64,000 bases of DNA from Lachnospiraceae bacterium (lineage in GTDB: Bacteria > Bacillota > Clostridia > Lachnospirales > Lachnospiraceae): NCBI GenBank assembly GCA_018056425.1, contig JAGPFR010000004.1, forward strand, positions 1-64,000, in the 5' to 3' direction. Each line of letters begins with the position of its first letter. Positions within the stretch are counted from its first letter, which is position 1. Positions 8,917-17,766 of this stretch are shown here, piece by piece. The notes beneath the pieces were generated by a model. It did not search any database. It worked only from the letters and a program-made list of their open reading frames with translations, and was not told where the DNA came from. The position numbers and the translations under genes are program-made.

Positions 8917-10034
8917 CAGTTTGCCTCCCCGTTCATGATTGCAAGAGCATCATAAGAGGAATTCTCAGGGGTGCTCATGACTAAGAATGCAGTGGGACAT
9001 CTTCTGGGTCCGGTAGGTGAATAAGGATTGTTAACGGTAAGTCCGTTGTACTCCATCTGAGTTGAAGTACCGCCGTCAAGACATGCGGCATTGATTGCAC
9101 CGTAATCCTGCATGATATCGATCATCTCTTTGAATGTAGCGCCAAGGCTGGATGCCTGACGGCCGTCGATGCAGCACATAAGTATCGCACCGTCGGCACG
9201 CTGTCCTATCGCAGTACGGGGATTCTTACCTCCGCCGTATACATCAACGCTGGGAACTTCGAGAGGCTCGCCATCGATGATCAGGAAAGGACCTGTCTCA
9301 TGCTTTACGTGAACGGCATCTCTTACGCCCATTGAGATCGCCTGTGATACGGAATATCCCTTGAGAAGGATAAGTTTATTGTCATTAGTCATACAGACAA
9401 GATTCCACTTGCCTGCGTCATTGTTTTCATATACGGGAACTCCCTGGGAAATAACGCCGCCGACGGGACATGCGGTATAGCTGTATGAACCCATATCGAC
9501 GAACTCTCCGCCGTTAACACCTGCGATTGCGTTATAGCGCTCACAGAATTTCTTAACAACGTCTCCGTCGGTCTGTGCAAACTGCTCAACGGTTCCCACG
9601 AATACTGTCGAAGGATCCTGAATGATCATCATGTATCCGTGATATGTTCCGCCGTTTATCTCCTCGATGATGATGGGTTTTACTTCCTCACCGTCTACCG
9701 GAGTATCAACAATCTGGATAAGATCGGTATTTGAAGAGGTTCCGTCTTCTACCTCGGGCATGGTGTTTTCCGCGATAATGGTTTCAAAACGCTCATTTCC
9801 GAGGAAAAGTCTGGGAAGCCATTTAAGTGCACTTGTCTCATACGCAAACATTGCAAACTGGCTTCTGAAAGCGGGACTGGGTCCGTGCATTGCAAGGAAG
9901 CAGGCACCGACCAGAAGGATCAGAACAAGTGAAAGCGTAACTCCCAAAATTGCCAAAAACCTTAAGAACACCTTTAAAACGATCTTTGCGGCTCTGATTC
10001 CCGAGCCGGAACTCTTCTCTTCTAACTTAGACAT
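8916..10034 (-). CDS. Phosphodiester glycosidase (NAGPA) family protein
   Basis: A 372-residue exported protein with an N-terminal transmembrane helix (about 20-48, leucine- and valine-rich) and a C-terminal phosphodiester glycosidase domain. Family motifs include GVNGGEF, GGKNPRTAIGQRADGAILMCCIDGRQ, and AACLDGGTSTQMEYNG followed by RRCPTAFLV. Bacterial relatives act on cell-wall glycopolymers or release sugars from phosphodiesters. It starts eight bases inside the end of the upstream glycosyltransferase gene (ATGTCTAA overlap) and overlaps the next gene by four, so the three are translationally coupled and probably serve the cell envelope. Confidence 0.88.
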   Translation of the reverse strand: MSKLEEKSSGSGIRAAKIVLKVFLRFLAILGVTLSLVLILLVGACFLAMHGPSPAFRSQFAMFAYETSALKWLPRLFLGNERFETIIAENTMPEVEDGTSSNTDLIQIVDTPVDGEEVKPIIIEEINGGTYHGYMMIIQDPSTVFVGTVEQFAQTDGDVVKKFCERYNAIAGVNGGEFVDMGSYSYTACPVGGVISQGVPVYENNDAGKWNLVCMTNDNKLILLKGYSVSQAISMGVRDAVHVKHETGPFLIIDGEPLEVPSVDVYGGGKNPRTAIGQRADGAILMCCIDGRQASSLGATFKEMIDIMQDYGAINAACLDGGTSTQMEYNGLTVNNPYSPTGPRRCPTAFLVMSTPENSSYDALAIMNGEAN

Positions 10035-11121
10035 CTTTACTACTGTTACCTTTCTCAGTTTTAAATACCCAGTTTCTCTGTATCTTGAAGCTTACAAAGA
10101 ATAGACAGGTATCTACGATTATTTTGATAAATGTTTTCACCCAGTCGCTGTTTGCCCTAAACAGTATCGTAAACAACGCAACAAGACCAAGTGAAGCACC
10201 CAATTGGCATAACGCCAGGATCAAATACCTGACGGCGCTTTTTGCGGAATTTCCCTTAGCTCCGAAGACCACCTTTTTGTTGATGAGGAAATTGCATGCT
10301 GCCGATATGATACGAGCCAGAACGCCCGCTATCGAGCCTCTCGTGGCCTGTTCAATCACACTCGGAATAAACAGGAGTATAACTCTGAATGAAACTATAT
10401 CTATTATACACGAAATTACGCTGCTTGCGGCAAATTTAAGTATAACTCCGTATATCCTTGCGGAATCCCTGAAAGGATGGAAATGTGAAGTCTGATTATC
10501 GTCGATATATACTGTTTCGATGGGAACTTCGGAATAAGAAATATGATCAGATCCGATCTTAAGGAGCTGATTGGTCTCGTATTCGTATCTGTCGCCGTCA
10601 ACATGAGTCATATACTCAAGAAGCGATGCGGGAACCGCTCTGAGACCGGTCTGGGTATCCGATACCTTTATTCCGCAGACATATCTGAATACGTTTCTTG
10701 TAATGACATTTCCGAGTCTGCTCCTTGCCGGAACCTGAGGAAGCGAGAAATCCCTGCAGCCGATGATGAACGCATTCTTTTCTATCATGGCATCGATACA
10801 CTTTGCGGCATCTTCGGGAGTATGCTGTCCGTCTCCATCTACGGTAACCACTCCGAGAGAATCCTTCCTCTCTTTTAAAACGTATTCGAAGGCCGTCTTC
10901 ATGGCTCTTCCCTTACCCTTGTTTACCTCATGCACCAAAACGGTGATGTTGTCGGGATACGCCTCTTTGATCTTGCCGAATTCACCGCGATGCGCTTCAT
11001 CCGATCCGTCATCGACCAGTATCACATCGGTGAATCCTTTCTCAATCATTCCTGCTGCGGTTTTCGCAAGCTTCTCGTCGGGATTCAGCGACGGTATTAT
11101 TACCTGAACATTATCGTACAT
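10027..11121 (-). CDS. GT2 glycosyltransferase fused to GtrA-like membrane domain
   Basis: The first 210 residues are a family 2 glycosyltransferase of the dolichol-phosphate-mannose-synthase type: VQVIIPSLNPDEKL, ILVDDGSDEAH and VTVDGDGQHTPED carry the DxD-type residues. The last 130 residues are a GtrA-like domain with about four transmembrane helices. Separate GT2 and GtrA proteins commonly work together, moving sugars from a nucleotide donor onto a lipid carrier and across the membrane; here they are one polypeptide. Start chosen at MYDNVQV because AGAGG lies about eight bases upstream; an ATG 17 codons earlier has no ribosome site. First gene of the envelope operon. Confidence 0.88.
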   Translation of the reverse strand: MYDNVQVIIPSLNPDEKLAKTAAGMIEKGFTDVILVDDGSDEAHRGEFGKIKEAYPDNITVLVHEVNKGKGRAMKTAFEYVLKERKDSLGVVTVDGDGQHTPEDAAKCIDAMIEKNAFIIGCRDFSLPQVPARSRLGNVITRNVFRYVCGIKVSDTQTGLRAVPASLLEYMTHVDGDRYEYETNQLLKIGSDHISYSEVPIETVYIDDNQTSHFHPFRDSARIYGVILKFAASSVISCIIDIVSFRVILLFIPSVIEQATRGSIAGVLARIISAACNFLINKKVVFGAKGNSAKSAVRYLILALCQLGASLGLVALFTILFRANSDWVKTFIKIIVDTCLFFVSFKIQRNWVFKTEKGNSSKDV

Positions 11122-11209
11122 AAAAACCTCTGTATGTGTTATTATATTCCAGTCGGTTAAAAGACTGAACAAAATTGGCGCCTAGCCGTATCGAAAGGAA
11201 TAAAAAACC

Positions 11210-11830
11210 ATGGACGCACTTTTAAACATGCCCTGGGACGGCAGATTTCTGATCTTCCTCCAGGAAAATGTAAGAAATGATTTTCTTACTCCCATCATGA
11301 AACTCATCACTCATCTGGGTGATAAAGGAATCTTCTGGATTCTCATCGCAATACTTCTTTGCTGCTTCAAAAAGACAAGACCCCTCGGACTTATGGCGGG
11401 CATAGCTCTTGTAATGTCGGTAGTCATCAACAACGCGATCATCAAAAATCTTGTTGCAAGACCCAGACCTTACCTGCCCGAAACCGTTGGCGGCCAGGGC
11501 CTTAAGCTTCTCATCGAAGAACAGCACGACTGGTCATTTCCTTCGGGACATTCGGGAGCATCATTTGCAGCCGCTGTCGTTTTTCTCGTAAAGGGACCAA
11601 AGAAGCTCGGAATACCATCGATTATTATGGCATTTCTTATCGCTTTTTCAAGACTTTATGTCGGAGTTCATTATCCTACCGATGTTATCGCAGGAATCAT
11701 CACCGGAACATGCTGTGCGATCATCTCTTTCATGATCTGGAGCATTGTTGAGAAAAAGGCACCGGTCAAGGTCTCTTCCCTCCTCGGGATCCCCGAGAAA
11801 AAAGAAAACAACGGGGAAGTTAAAGCCTGA
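11210..11830 (+). CDS. PAP2-family phosphatase (undecaprenyl-PP phosphatase like)
   Basis: A 206-residue integral membrane phosphatase with all three PAP2 motifs: KNLVARPRP, FPSGHSGASFA and SRLYVGVHYPTDV. About five hydrophobic segments surround them. Members remove phosphate from lipid pyrophosphates such as undecaprenyl pyrophosphate, or from phosphatidylglycerophosphate; which one cannot be told here. The ATG at 11210 follows AAAGGA by ten bases. The gene is divergent from the GT2-GtrA gene, and a shared role in lipid-carrier recycling is possible. Confidence 0.9.
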   Translation: MDALLNMPWDGRFLIFLQENVRNDFLTPIMKLITHLGDKGIFWILIAILLCCFKKTRPLGLMAGIALVMSVVINNAIIKNLVARPRPYLPETVGGQGLKLLIEEQHDWSFPSGHSGASFAAAVVFLVKGPKKLGIPSIIMAFLIAFSRLYVGVHYPTDVIAGIITGTCCAIISFMIWSIVEKKAPVKVSSLLGIPEKKENNGEVKA

Positions 11831-11862
11831 AAAAAACGTCAAAAAGTTTTTAAAAAATCTTG

Positions 11863-11891
11863 TTGACAAAGAGTCTGCTTTTTAGTATATT
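11863..11891 (+). promoter_or_regulatory. Strong sigma-A promoter for tRNA-Gly
   Basis: Consensus TTGACA at 11863-11868 and TATATT at 11886-11891 with a 17-base spacer. The tRNA begins 25 bases after the -10 box. Confidence 0.85.
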
Positions 11892-11916
11892 AACACATGT
11901 CGTGCGAAGCAGACAT

Positions 11917-11989
11917 GCGATAGTAGCTTAGTTGGTAAAGCGCCACCTTGCCAAGGTGGAGACCGCGGGTTCGAGCCCCGTCTATCGCT
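11917..11989 (+). tRNA. tRNA-Gly (anticodon GCC)
   Basis: The 73-base sequence folds as a cloverleaf. The acceptor stem GCGATAG pairs with CTATCGC, the D arm is GCTT/AAGC, and the anticodon stem CCACC/GGTGG encloses TTGCCAA with anticodon GCC. The T arm carries TTCGAGC. The discriminator base is T, as usual for bacterial glycine tRNAs. CCA is not encoded, and a T-run follows directly. Confidence 0.97.
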
Positions 11990-11996
11990 CTTTTTT

Positions 11997-12026
11997 ATTC
12001 CCGGATTTTCATCCGGGAATTTTTTT
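11997..12026 (+). terminator. Intrinsic terminator of tRNA-Gly
   Basis: ATTCCCGGAT / ATCCGGGAAT stem with TTTC loop, then a run of seven T (12020-12026). A second hairpin, ACCCCGA / TCGGGGT at 12027-12044, followed by AAAAGTTTTTT, backs it up. Confidence 0.85.
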
Positions 12027-12056
12027 ACCCCGATTTCTCGGGGTAAAAGTTTTTTA

Positions 12057-13850
12057 TCAGTACTGTACTCCCGTGAGATCCACTCCCAGGGATGCAGCGC
12101 TTAATTCATATTCGCCTCTCAGTCTTTCAAGTTCGTCCGCGTATCTGACTCTGTAGATCCTTGTCAGGGCATCGTCTATTCTCTGCTCTGAGATAACTCC
12201 TTCCGCTACCGCATCCAGAATGCCCTGTACGGCAGCTCTCGGATCAGGTGACGAATAAATCATGTCACATCCTGCTTTAAGAGCCATTACAGCCGCTTCA
12301 GCGGGCGTATAGTAAGAAGTAATGGCAGCGTCGCTTAAAGGACCGCTGATGATGACTCCGTCATATTTAAGCTCATCACGAAGCACTCCCGTTACGGTCT
12401 TATCAGAAAGCGATGAAGGAAGTGAATCACTGTCGATGGAAGGATAGATGACATTACTCATCTGGATCATCGAAGCTCCCGCATTAACTGCAGAAAGCCA
12501 TACCTGGAATTCGTTGCTTCTGAAATCTTCAATGCTTCTGTCACAAACCGCTCTTCCGTACTGGGGATTCTGACCCGAAGCCGCAAGTGACGGGAAATAT
12601 CTGTATACGGGCGTTACTCCTGACTGGAGAAGTCCGTCTGCCATAGCGGTCACATAAGGCGTAATTGCCGCAGCATCGTTACCATAGGTTGCATTTGCAC
12701 CTATACCTCCTGCAGTTACAGACAGATCCGCTACAGGCGCGAAATCGACCGTAATACCGACGCTGTGAAGTCCTGTGCCTACATTTATACCGACATTAAC
12801 AACCTGCTCAACATCGCCCGTTGCAGCCGCATCTGCGGGTGTCATGGATGATGTGATGACCCCTGCTCCCACAAGACCCGATTCGTTAAGTCCGGTCTCG
12901 GAAGTTGCGAGGAAAACGGGGCGGCTCACAAGAGTCGATGTGGTTGCCATCATCTGTGAGAACTGATCCGCGGAAGTAACATTCTTAGCAGAATAAATAA
13001 TACCGCCGGGACAAAAATCCGAAAGTGCGGCTGCGGTGCCGTCACCTGCGATCATTACACGATCAACACCGGTAATGGATTCGGGAGTGATGAACATAAG
13101 CCCCTGAACCTTCTCTTCAAGAGTCATGGCTGCGATATCGGAAGCGATAAGCGCATCGAGCTGCTCCTGAGGTGTGGGACCGAGATCCTCCACAGTCGGA
13201 GCGGGAGGCTCTTCGATAACAGGTTCAGCCTGAGCCTGAGCTTCTGCTTCAAGCTGCTGTTGCTGCTCCAGTTCTGCAGCTTCCTGAGCCGTTCTTCTGT
13301 CTCTTGCGGCATTTACGAAAAATTTGATTCCGAAGAAGATACCGCATCCGATCACGGCAAGAATAATAACCAGTATCACATATGCGGTAACCTGCTGACG
13401 GATACGTTTTTTATGTCTGGCTTCACGCCTGATCCTCTCGTTTTCGGTCTGCTCCCTGAGAGCATCACGGCTTACTTTCTTCTCTTTTTTCTCATTCTCG
13501 GAAGATTTTTCCGCCTTTGATTCTTTAGCGTCCGATCCGTTCTCTTCGGTAGATTCCTCTTCTGCGGAAGCTATCGCCTCTGCAACATCTGCATCCTCTT
13601 CCTCTTTAGCATCAACGCCTTCGCTTTCTGCGGAGTCTTCGGTCACTTCAGGTTTTTCGGACTCTTCAGCCGGAACTTCGGCTGTTTCTGCGGCTTCCGC
13701 TTCCTCCGATGCATTATCTTCGGGTACGGATTCTTCCGCAGCATCTTCTGCTGCTTCCTCTTCGGTCACTTCATCCGTAACTTTGGTCCTGATCTCTTCA
13801 CTTGCATGTGAAGCGTTATTCTTCCTGTTTTTCTTCTTATGTCTGCTCAA
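12057..13850 (-). CDS. Membrane-anchored GH3-like protein, catalytic motifs lost
   Basis: A three-part protein of about 597 residues. Residues 1-150 are cytoplasmic: a short basic head, then about 100 residues almost entirely Glu, Ala, Ser and Asp, then a basic stretch. A transmembrane helix lies at about 154-178. The outside part, after a Gln-rich linker, resembles beta-N-acetylhexosaminidases of family GH3 (NagZ type). Recognisable pieces are MTLEEKVQGLMFI, FAPVADLSV, ALKAGCDMI and ISEQRIDDALTRI. The catalytic motifs are not there: the KHFPGHG region reads YRYFPSLA (416-423) and the ITDDL nucleophile region reads ISGPLSDAA (501-509). It probably binds rather than cuts. Start: TTG at 13850 with AAGGAG eight bases upstream; the ATG at 13874 lies inside a hairpin and has no ribosome site. 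It follows lysC by 48 bases. Confidence 0.75.
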   Translation of the reverse strand: MSRHKKKNRKNNASHASEEIRTKVTDEVTEEEAAEDAAEESVPEDNASEEAEAAETAEVPAEESEKPEVTEDSAESEGVDAKEEEDADVAEAIASAEEESTEENGSDAKESKAEKSSENEKKEKKVSRDALREQTENERIRREARHKKRIRQQVTAYVILVIILAVIGCGIFFGIKFFVNAARDRRTAQEAAELEQQQQLEAEAQAQAEPVIEEPPAPTVEDLGPTPQEQLDALIASDIAAMTLEEKVQGLMFITPESITGVDRVMIAGDGTAAALSDFCPGGIIYSAKNVTSADQFSQMMATTSTLVSRPVFLATSETGLNESGLVGAGVITSSMTPADAAATGDVEQVVNVGINVGTGLHSVGITVDFAPVADLSVTAGGIGANATYGNDAAAITPYVTAMADGLLQSGVTPVYRYFPSLAASGQNPQYGRAVCDRSIEDFRSNEFQVWLSAVNAGASMIQMSNVIYPSIDSDSLPSSLSDKTVTGVLRDELKYDGVIISGPLSDAAITSYYTPAEAAVMALKAGCDMIYSSPDPRAAVQGILDAVAEGVISEQRIDDALTRIYRVRYADELERLRGEYELSAASLGVDLTGVQY

Positions 13851-13868
13851 AATCTCAGCTCCTTTTAT

Positions 13869-13885
13869 CCGCATGAAACATGCGG
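13869..13885 (-). other. Intercistronic hairpin between lysC and the GH3-like gene
   Basis: Perfect 7-base stem CCGCATG / CATGCGG with a three-base loop, directly before the ribosome site of the GH3-like gene. There is no T-run, so it is more likely an mRNA processing or stability element than a terminator. Confidence 0.5.
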
Positions 13886-13898
13886 AAAATTGAAAACT

Positions 13899-15221
13899 TT
13901 ACATTTTTGTCTCGACAAAAATATCATAGATGGCCTTGATAGCCGTCTCAAAATCAGAATTAGCGACACCGATGATGATATTGATCTCGGATGAACCCTG
14001 ATCGATCATCTTAACGTTTACATGTGCATGAGCAAGTGCGGAGAAGATCCTTCCCGCAGTTCCTCTGGTAGACTTCATACCGCGTCCTACGACAGCAATA
14101 AGAGCAAGGTCCGATTCGATGTCGATGGTATCGGGATTGGTCATTCTGCGGATAGCGGAAACAACACTCTGCTCCTTATGTCTGAACTCATCCTGATGTA
14201 CGAATACGGTCATGGTATCGATACCGGAAGGAAGATGCTCGAATGAAATATCGTTCTCCTCAAATGCCTGGAGAACTCTTCTTCCGAATCCGATCTCGGA
14301 GTTCATCATATCCTTATCGACGTTAACGGCACAGAATCCCTTCTTGCCTGCAATACCGGTGATGACATACTTGGACTTCTTGGAAGTGGTCTCTACAATC
14401 CATGTTCCGTCATCCTTAGGGTCGTTGGTATTTCTGATATTGATGGGGATGCCTTCCTGTCTTACGGGGAAGATGGCATCCTCATGAAGAACTCCTGCGC
14501 CCATGTAAGCGAGCTCTCTGAGTTCTCTGTAAGTAATGGTCTCGATCTTTGCGGGATTCTTGATGATCCTGGGATCGGTGATCATAAATCCGGATACATC
14601 TGTCCAGTTCTCGTAAACATCCGCATGGATCGCACGTGCTACGATCGAACCGGTGATATCGGATCCGCCTCTTGAGAAGGTCTTAACGGTTCCGTCAGCA
14701 TATGCTCCGTAGAAACCGGGGATAACTGCTCTCTGAACCTTTTCAAGTTTCTTTCCGAGATTCTTGTATGTCTTCTCGGGATCGTAATTTTCGGTCTTCT
14801 TGTCAAAGATAATATAATCGGCGGGATCGAGGAACTCATATCCGAGATATGCTGCCATGATGCGTCCGTTGAGATACTCTCCTCTGGATGCGGCATAATC
14901 CTTGTCTGCACCTGCTTTAAGATTCTTGGCGATCAGATCGAACTCATCCGTAAGATCAAGAGTAAGTCCGAGTCCTTTGATGATCTCATCATATCTTGCA
15001 CGAATGTTCTTGAGGCACTCCGCAAAACTTCTCTCGTCAGAAACACTGTCATAGAGATTGTAGAGCATGTCGGTAACTTTGGTATCTCTGGGAGATCTCT
15101 TACCGGGAGCCGAAGGGACTACATATCTTCTTTCTTCATCAGCTCTGATGATATCGCCGACCTTTTTGAACTGCTCGGCAGAAGCAAGTGAGCTGCCGCC
15201 GAATTTTACTACCTTTGCCAT
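13899..15221 (-). CDS. lysC: Aspartate kinase
   Basis: Monofunctional aspartokinase of 440 residues that phosphorylates aspartate, the first step to lysine, threonine and methionine. The N-terminal kinase domain begins KVVKFGGSSLASAEQF and contains FSRGGSDITGSIVARA and the YENWTDVSGFMITDPRI segment. The C-terminal 150 residues carry two ACT domains (KGFCAVNVDKDMMN..., DLALIAVVGRGMKSTRG), where feedback inhibitors bind. The ATG at 15221 is preferred (AGAGGA upstream); an in-frame TTG seven codons earlier also exists. It lies 24 bases after hom. Confidence 0.95.
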   Translation of the reverse strand: MAKVVKFGGSSLASAEQFKKVGDIIRADEERRYVVPSAPGKRSPRDTKVTDMLYNLYDSVSDERSFAECLKNIRARYDEIIKGLGLTLDLTDEFDLIAKNLKAGADKDYAASRGEYLNGRIMAAYLGYEFLDPADYIIFDKKTENYDPEKTYKNLGKKLEKVQRAVIPGFYGAYADGTVKTFSRGGSDITGSIVARAIHADVYENWTDVSGFMITDPRIIKNPAKIETITYRELRELAYMGAGVLHEDAIFPVRQEGIPINIRNTNDPKDDGTWIVETTSKKSKYVITGIAGKKGFCAVNVDKDMMNSEIGFGRRVLQAFEENDISFEHLPSGIDTMTVFVHQDEFRHKEQSVVSAIRRMTNPDTIDIESDLALIAVVGRGMKSTRGTAGRIFSALAHAHVNVKMIDQGSSEINIIIGVANSDFETAIKAIYDIFVETKM

Positions 15222-15245
15222 CTTTCCATAATCCTCTTTCAAATA

Positions 15246-16454
15246 TTATTCATAAACTCTGATGCTTCCGAGTATCTTAGCACCTGCCTTTGCAGCAGCC
15301 GCATCGAATCCGGACTGAGTCATCTTACCCGTAATGAATCCGGTATCGGATCCCGCGGTGATATTTTCTCCCGCACCGGCAAATCCCGCCTTAACGGAAT
15401 CCGCATCAGCGGATGAACATCTTACGAAAAATCTGTACTCGGCTTCCATCAAAGAGGCTGCCTTGACGGGAGTTTCATCCCATCCCTTATACATGCAGGA
15501 AGAGCCTTTTCTTGCCGCATCTATAACATCGGCCACAACTGCGCTTGCGGTTGCAAGTTTGCCGGCGCCCTTGCCGTAATACATCGTCTCACCGAGCATA
15601 TTGCCGGTTACGAATACCGCGTTAAACACATCACTTACACCTGCGATGGGATGTGACTTTGCAACGAGGAAAGGTGCTACCATCGTGCTTACGCTGTCAT
15701 CATCATATCTGGATGCAAGTCCGAGGAGTTTAATGCTGTATCCGGCCTTTGAAGCGATCGCGATGTCGGAGCTTGTGATCTTGGTGATTCCTTCGGTAGA
15801 AACCGCATCGGAATCAACAAAATGTCCGGACATAATGTCTGAAAGGATAGAGATCTTTCTTGCGGTATCATATCCTTCGATATCAGCGGTAGGGTCCTTC
15901 TCTGCATATCCGAGATCCTGTGCGATCTTAAGGGTATCCGCAAAATCAGCTCCGTCCTGTTCCATCTTGGTCAGAATAAAGTTGGTGGTTCCGTTAAGGA
16001 TACCTGCGATCTTTGTAATTCTCTCAGCGGTAAGTGCGGTGGTAAGGGTTCTGAGAACGGGGATACCTCCGCCTACGCTTGCTTCGAAAAGGTAAGCACA
16101 TCCGTGAGCCTTGGCAACCTGAATAAGCTCGGCGCCGTGTTTTGCAACGAGCTCCTTATTGGATGAGCAAACGCTCTTTCCCTTCTCGAGTGCAGCCTTG
16201 GTGAATTTATAAGCGGCTCCAACTCCTCCCATGGTCTCGCAGATGATGGATACTTCGTCATCGTTTAAAATGACATCAACGTCATGTACGAGTTTTGATT
16301 CATTGGGATCTCCGGGAAAATCACGAAGATCGAGTATGTATTTAACGTTTACCTTATCTCCCGAATTATCGGAAACGTAAGCATTGTTTCTGTCGATAAC
16401 TTCGACAACTCCGCTACCTACGGTTCCGTATCCGAATACAGCAACTTGAATCAT
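15246..16454 (-). CDS. hom: Homoserine dehydrogenase
   Basis: A 402-residue NAD(P)-dependent enzyme that reduces aspartate semialdehyde to homoserine. The Rossmann motif VAVFGYGTVGSGVVEV is at the N-terminus. GILNGTTNFILTKM and GYAEKDPTADIEGYDTARK are the diagnostic central signatures. The C-terminal region after about residue 320 is an ACT-like regulatory tail. Start: GGAGAAAGAC directly precedes the ATG. It sits between glyA (24 bases upstream) and lysC, giving a serine/glycine-aspartate family operon. Confidence 0.96.
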   Translation of the reverse strand: MIQVAVFGYGTVGSGVVEVIDRNNAYVSDNSGDKVNVKYILDLRDFPGDPNESKLVHDVDVILNDDEVSIICETMGGVGAAYKFTKAALEKGKSVCSSNKELVAKHGAELIQVAKAHGCAYLFEASVGGGIPVLRTLTTALTAERITKIAGILNGTTNFILTKMEQDGADFADTLKIAQDLGYAEKDPTADIEGYDTARKISILSDIMSGHFVDSDAVSTEGITKITSSDIAIASKAGYSIKLLGLASRYDDDSVSTMVAPFLVAKSHPIAGVSDVFNAVFVTGNMLGETMYYGKGAGKLATASAVVADVIDAARKGSSCMYKGWDETPVKAASLMEAEYRFFVRCSSADADSVKAGFAGAGENITAGSDTGFITGKMTQSGFDAAAAKAGAKILGSIRVYE

Positions 16455-16478
16455 GTCTTTCTCCAGTCAATTACTTAT

Positions 16479-17717
16479 TTATTTCAGAGGATACTTCTCT
16501 GTAAGGGCCATAACGATAGCCTTTGCCTTCTCAACGCCTGCTTCCTTCTCCTTAACGATAAGGCTGATTGCCTCAGCAATCTGATCCATATCTTCGGTCT
16601 TAAGTCCTCTGGAAGTAACAGCGGGAGTTCCGAGTCTGATACCGCTTGTTACATTGGGCTTCTGAGGATCGTTGGGGATGGTGTTCTTATTGGCGGTAAG
16701 ATGTGCCTCATCCATAAGTGCCTCGATCTCCTTACCGGTAAGGTTAAAAGGAGTAAGGTCAAGAAGCATCAGATGATTATCGGTTCCGCTGGAAACAAGC
16801 TTAAGGCCTCTGGACATAAGTCCCTTTGCAAGAGCCTGTGCATTGTCAATGATGCCCTGCTGATAAACCTTGAATGAAGGATCGAGAGCCTCTTTGAAGC
16901 AAACTGCCTTTGCAGCGATAACGTGCATAAGAGGTCCGCCCTGGATTCCGGGGAATACTGCCTTATTGAGCTTGTGCTCTTTAGCAAACTCTGCGCTTGA
17001 AAGGATCATTCCTCCTCTGGGTCCGCGAAGAGTCTTATGAGTGGTGGTGGTAACTACATGCGCATAAGGAATGGGGCTGGGATGAAGCCCTGCAGCTACA
17101 AGTCCTGCGATGTGAGCCATGTCGACCATGAGGAATGCGCCGACTTCATCTGCGATCTCTCTGAAACGCTTGAAGTCGATGGTACGTGCATATGCCGAAG
17201 CACCTGCAATGATCATCTTGGGCTTAGCTTCTTTAGCGATCTCCTCAAGCTTGTCATAATCGATGAATCCCTCATCGTTAACACCGTAAGGAACGATATT
17301 GAAATATGTTCCGGAGATGTTTGCGGGTGATCCGTGAGTAAGGTGTCCGCCGTGATCAAGGTTCATGCCCATGATGGTGTCACCGGGCTGAAGGAGTGCG
17401 AACTGAACCGCAAGGTTTGCCTGTGCTCCGGAGTGGGGCTGAACATTTGCATATGTGCATCCGTAGAGCTGCATAGCGCGGTTTCTTGCGAGTTCTTCGA
17501 CAACGTCTACGCACTCGCATCCGCCGTAGTAACGCTTTCCGGGGTATCCTTCGGCATATTTATTGGTGAGGGGGCTGCCCATTGCTGCCATAACAGCCTT
17601 GCTTACCCAGTTCTCAGATGCGATCAGTTCCAGATGAGAATTCTGTCTGTTCTGCTCGTCAACGATGGCCTGTGCTACCTCGGGGTCTACGTTCTTTACT
17701 TCATCAAGCGAATACAT
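16479..17717 (-). CDS. glyA: Serine hydroxymethyltransferase
   Basis: A 412-residue PLP enzyme converting serine and tetrahydrofolate to glycine and methylene-tetrahydrofolate, the folate substrate of ThyA. Visible family features are [33 protein letters not shown], the [13 protein letters not shown] region, and [18 protein letters not shown] with the PLP lysine. The length matches the family. GCAGGAGG precedes the ATG by about eight bases. It heads the glyA-hom-lysC operon. Confidence 0.97.
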   Translation of the reverse strand: MYSLDEVKNVDPEVAQAIVDEQNRQNSHLELIASENWVSKAVMAAMGSPLTNKYAEGYPGKRYYGGCECVDVVEELARNRAMQLYGCTYANVQPHSGAQANLAVQFALLQPGDTIMGMNLDHGGHLTHGSPANISGTYFNIVPYGVNDEGFIDYDKLEEIAKEAKPKMIIAGASAYARTIDFKRFREIADEVGAFLMVDMAHIAGLVAAGLHPSPIPYAHVVTTTTHKTLRGPRGGMILSSAEFAKEHKLNKAVFPGIQGGPLMHVIAAKAVCFKEALDPSFKVYQQGIIDNAQALAKGLMSRGLKLVSSGTDNHLMLLDLTPFNLTGKEIEALMDEAHLTANKNTIPNDPQKPNVTSGIRLGTPAVTSRGLKTEDMDQIAEAISLIVKEKEAGVEKAKAIVMALTEKYPLK

Positions 17718-17766
17718 TTAAAAAACCTCCTGCAAAAAATAAATAATTAATTCATTGTATTTTCAC

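Noticed and set aside
12027..12044. Hairpin as terminator for the minus-strand GH3-like gene
   Set aside because: No T-run follows it on the minus strand; it fits the plus-strand tRNA message better.
11932..12156. Plus-strand open frame over tRNA-Gly and its terminator
   Set aside because: It overlaps the tRNA, both hairpins and the end of the GH3-like gene, with no ribosome site.
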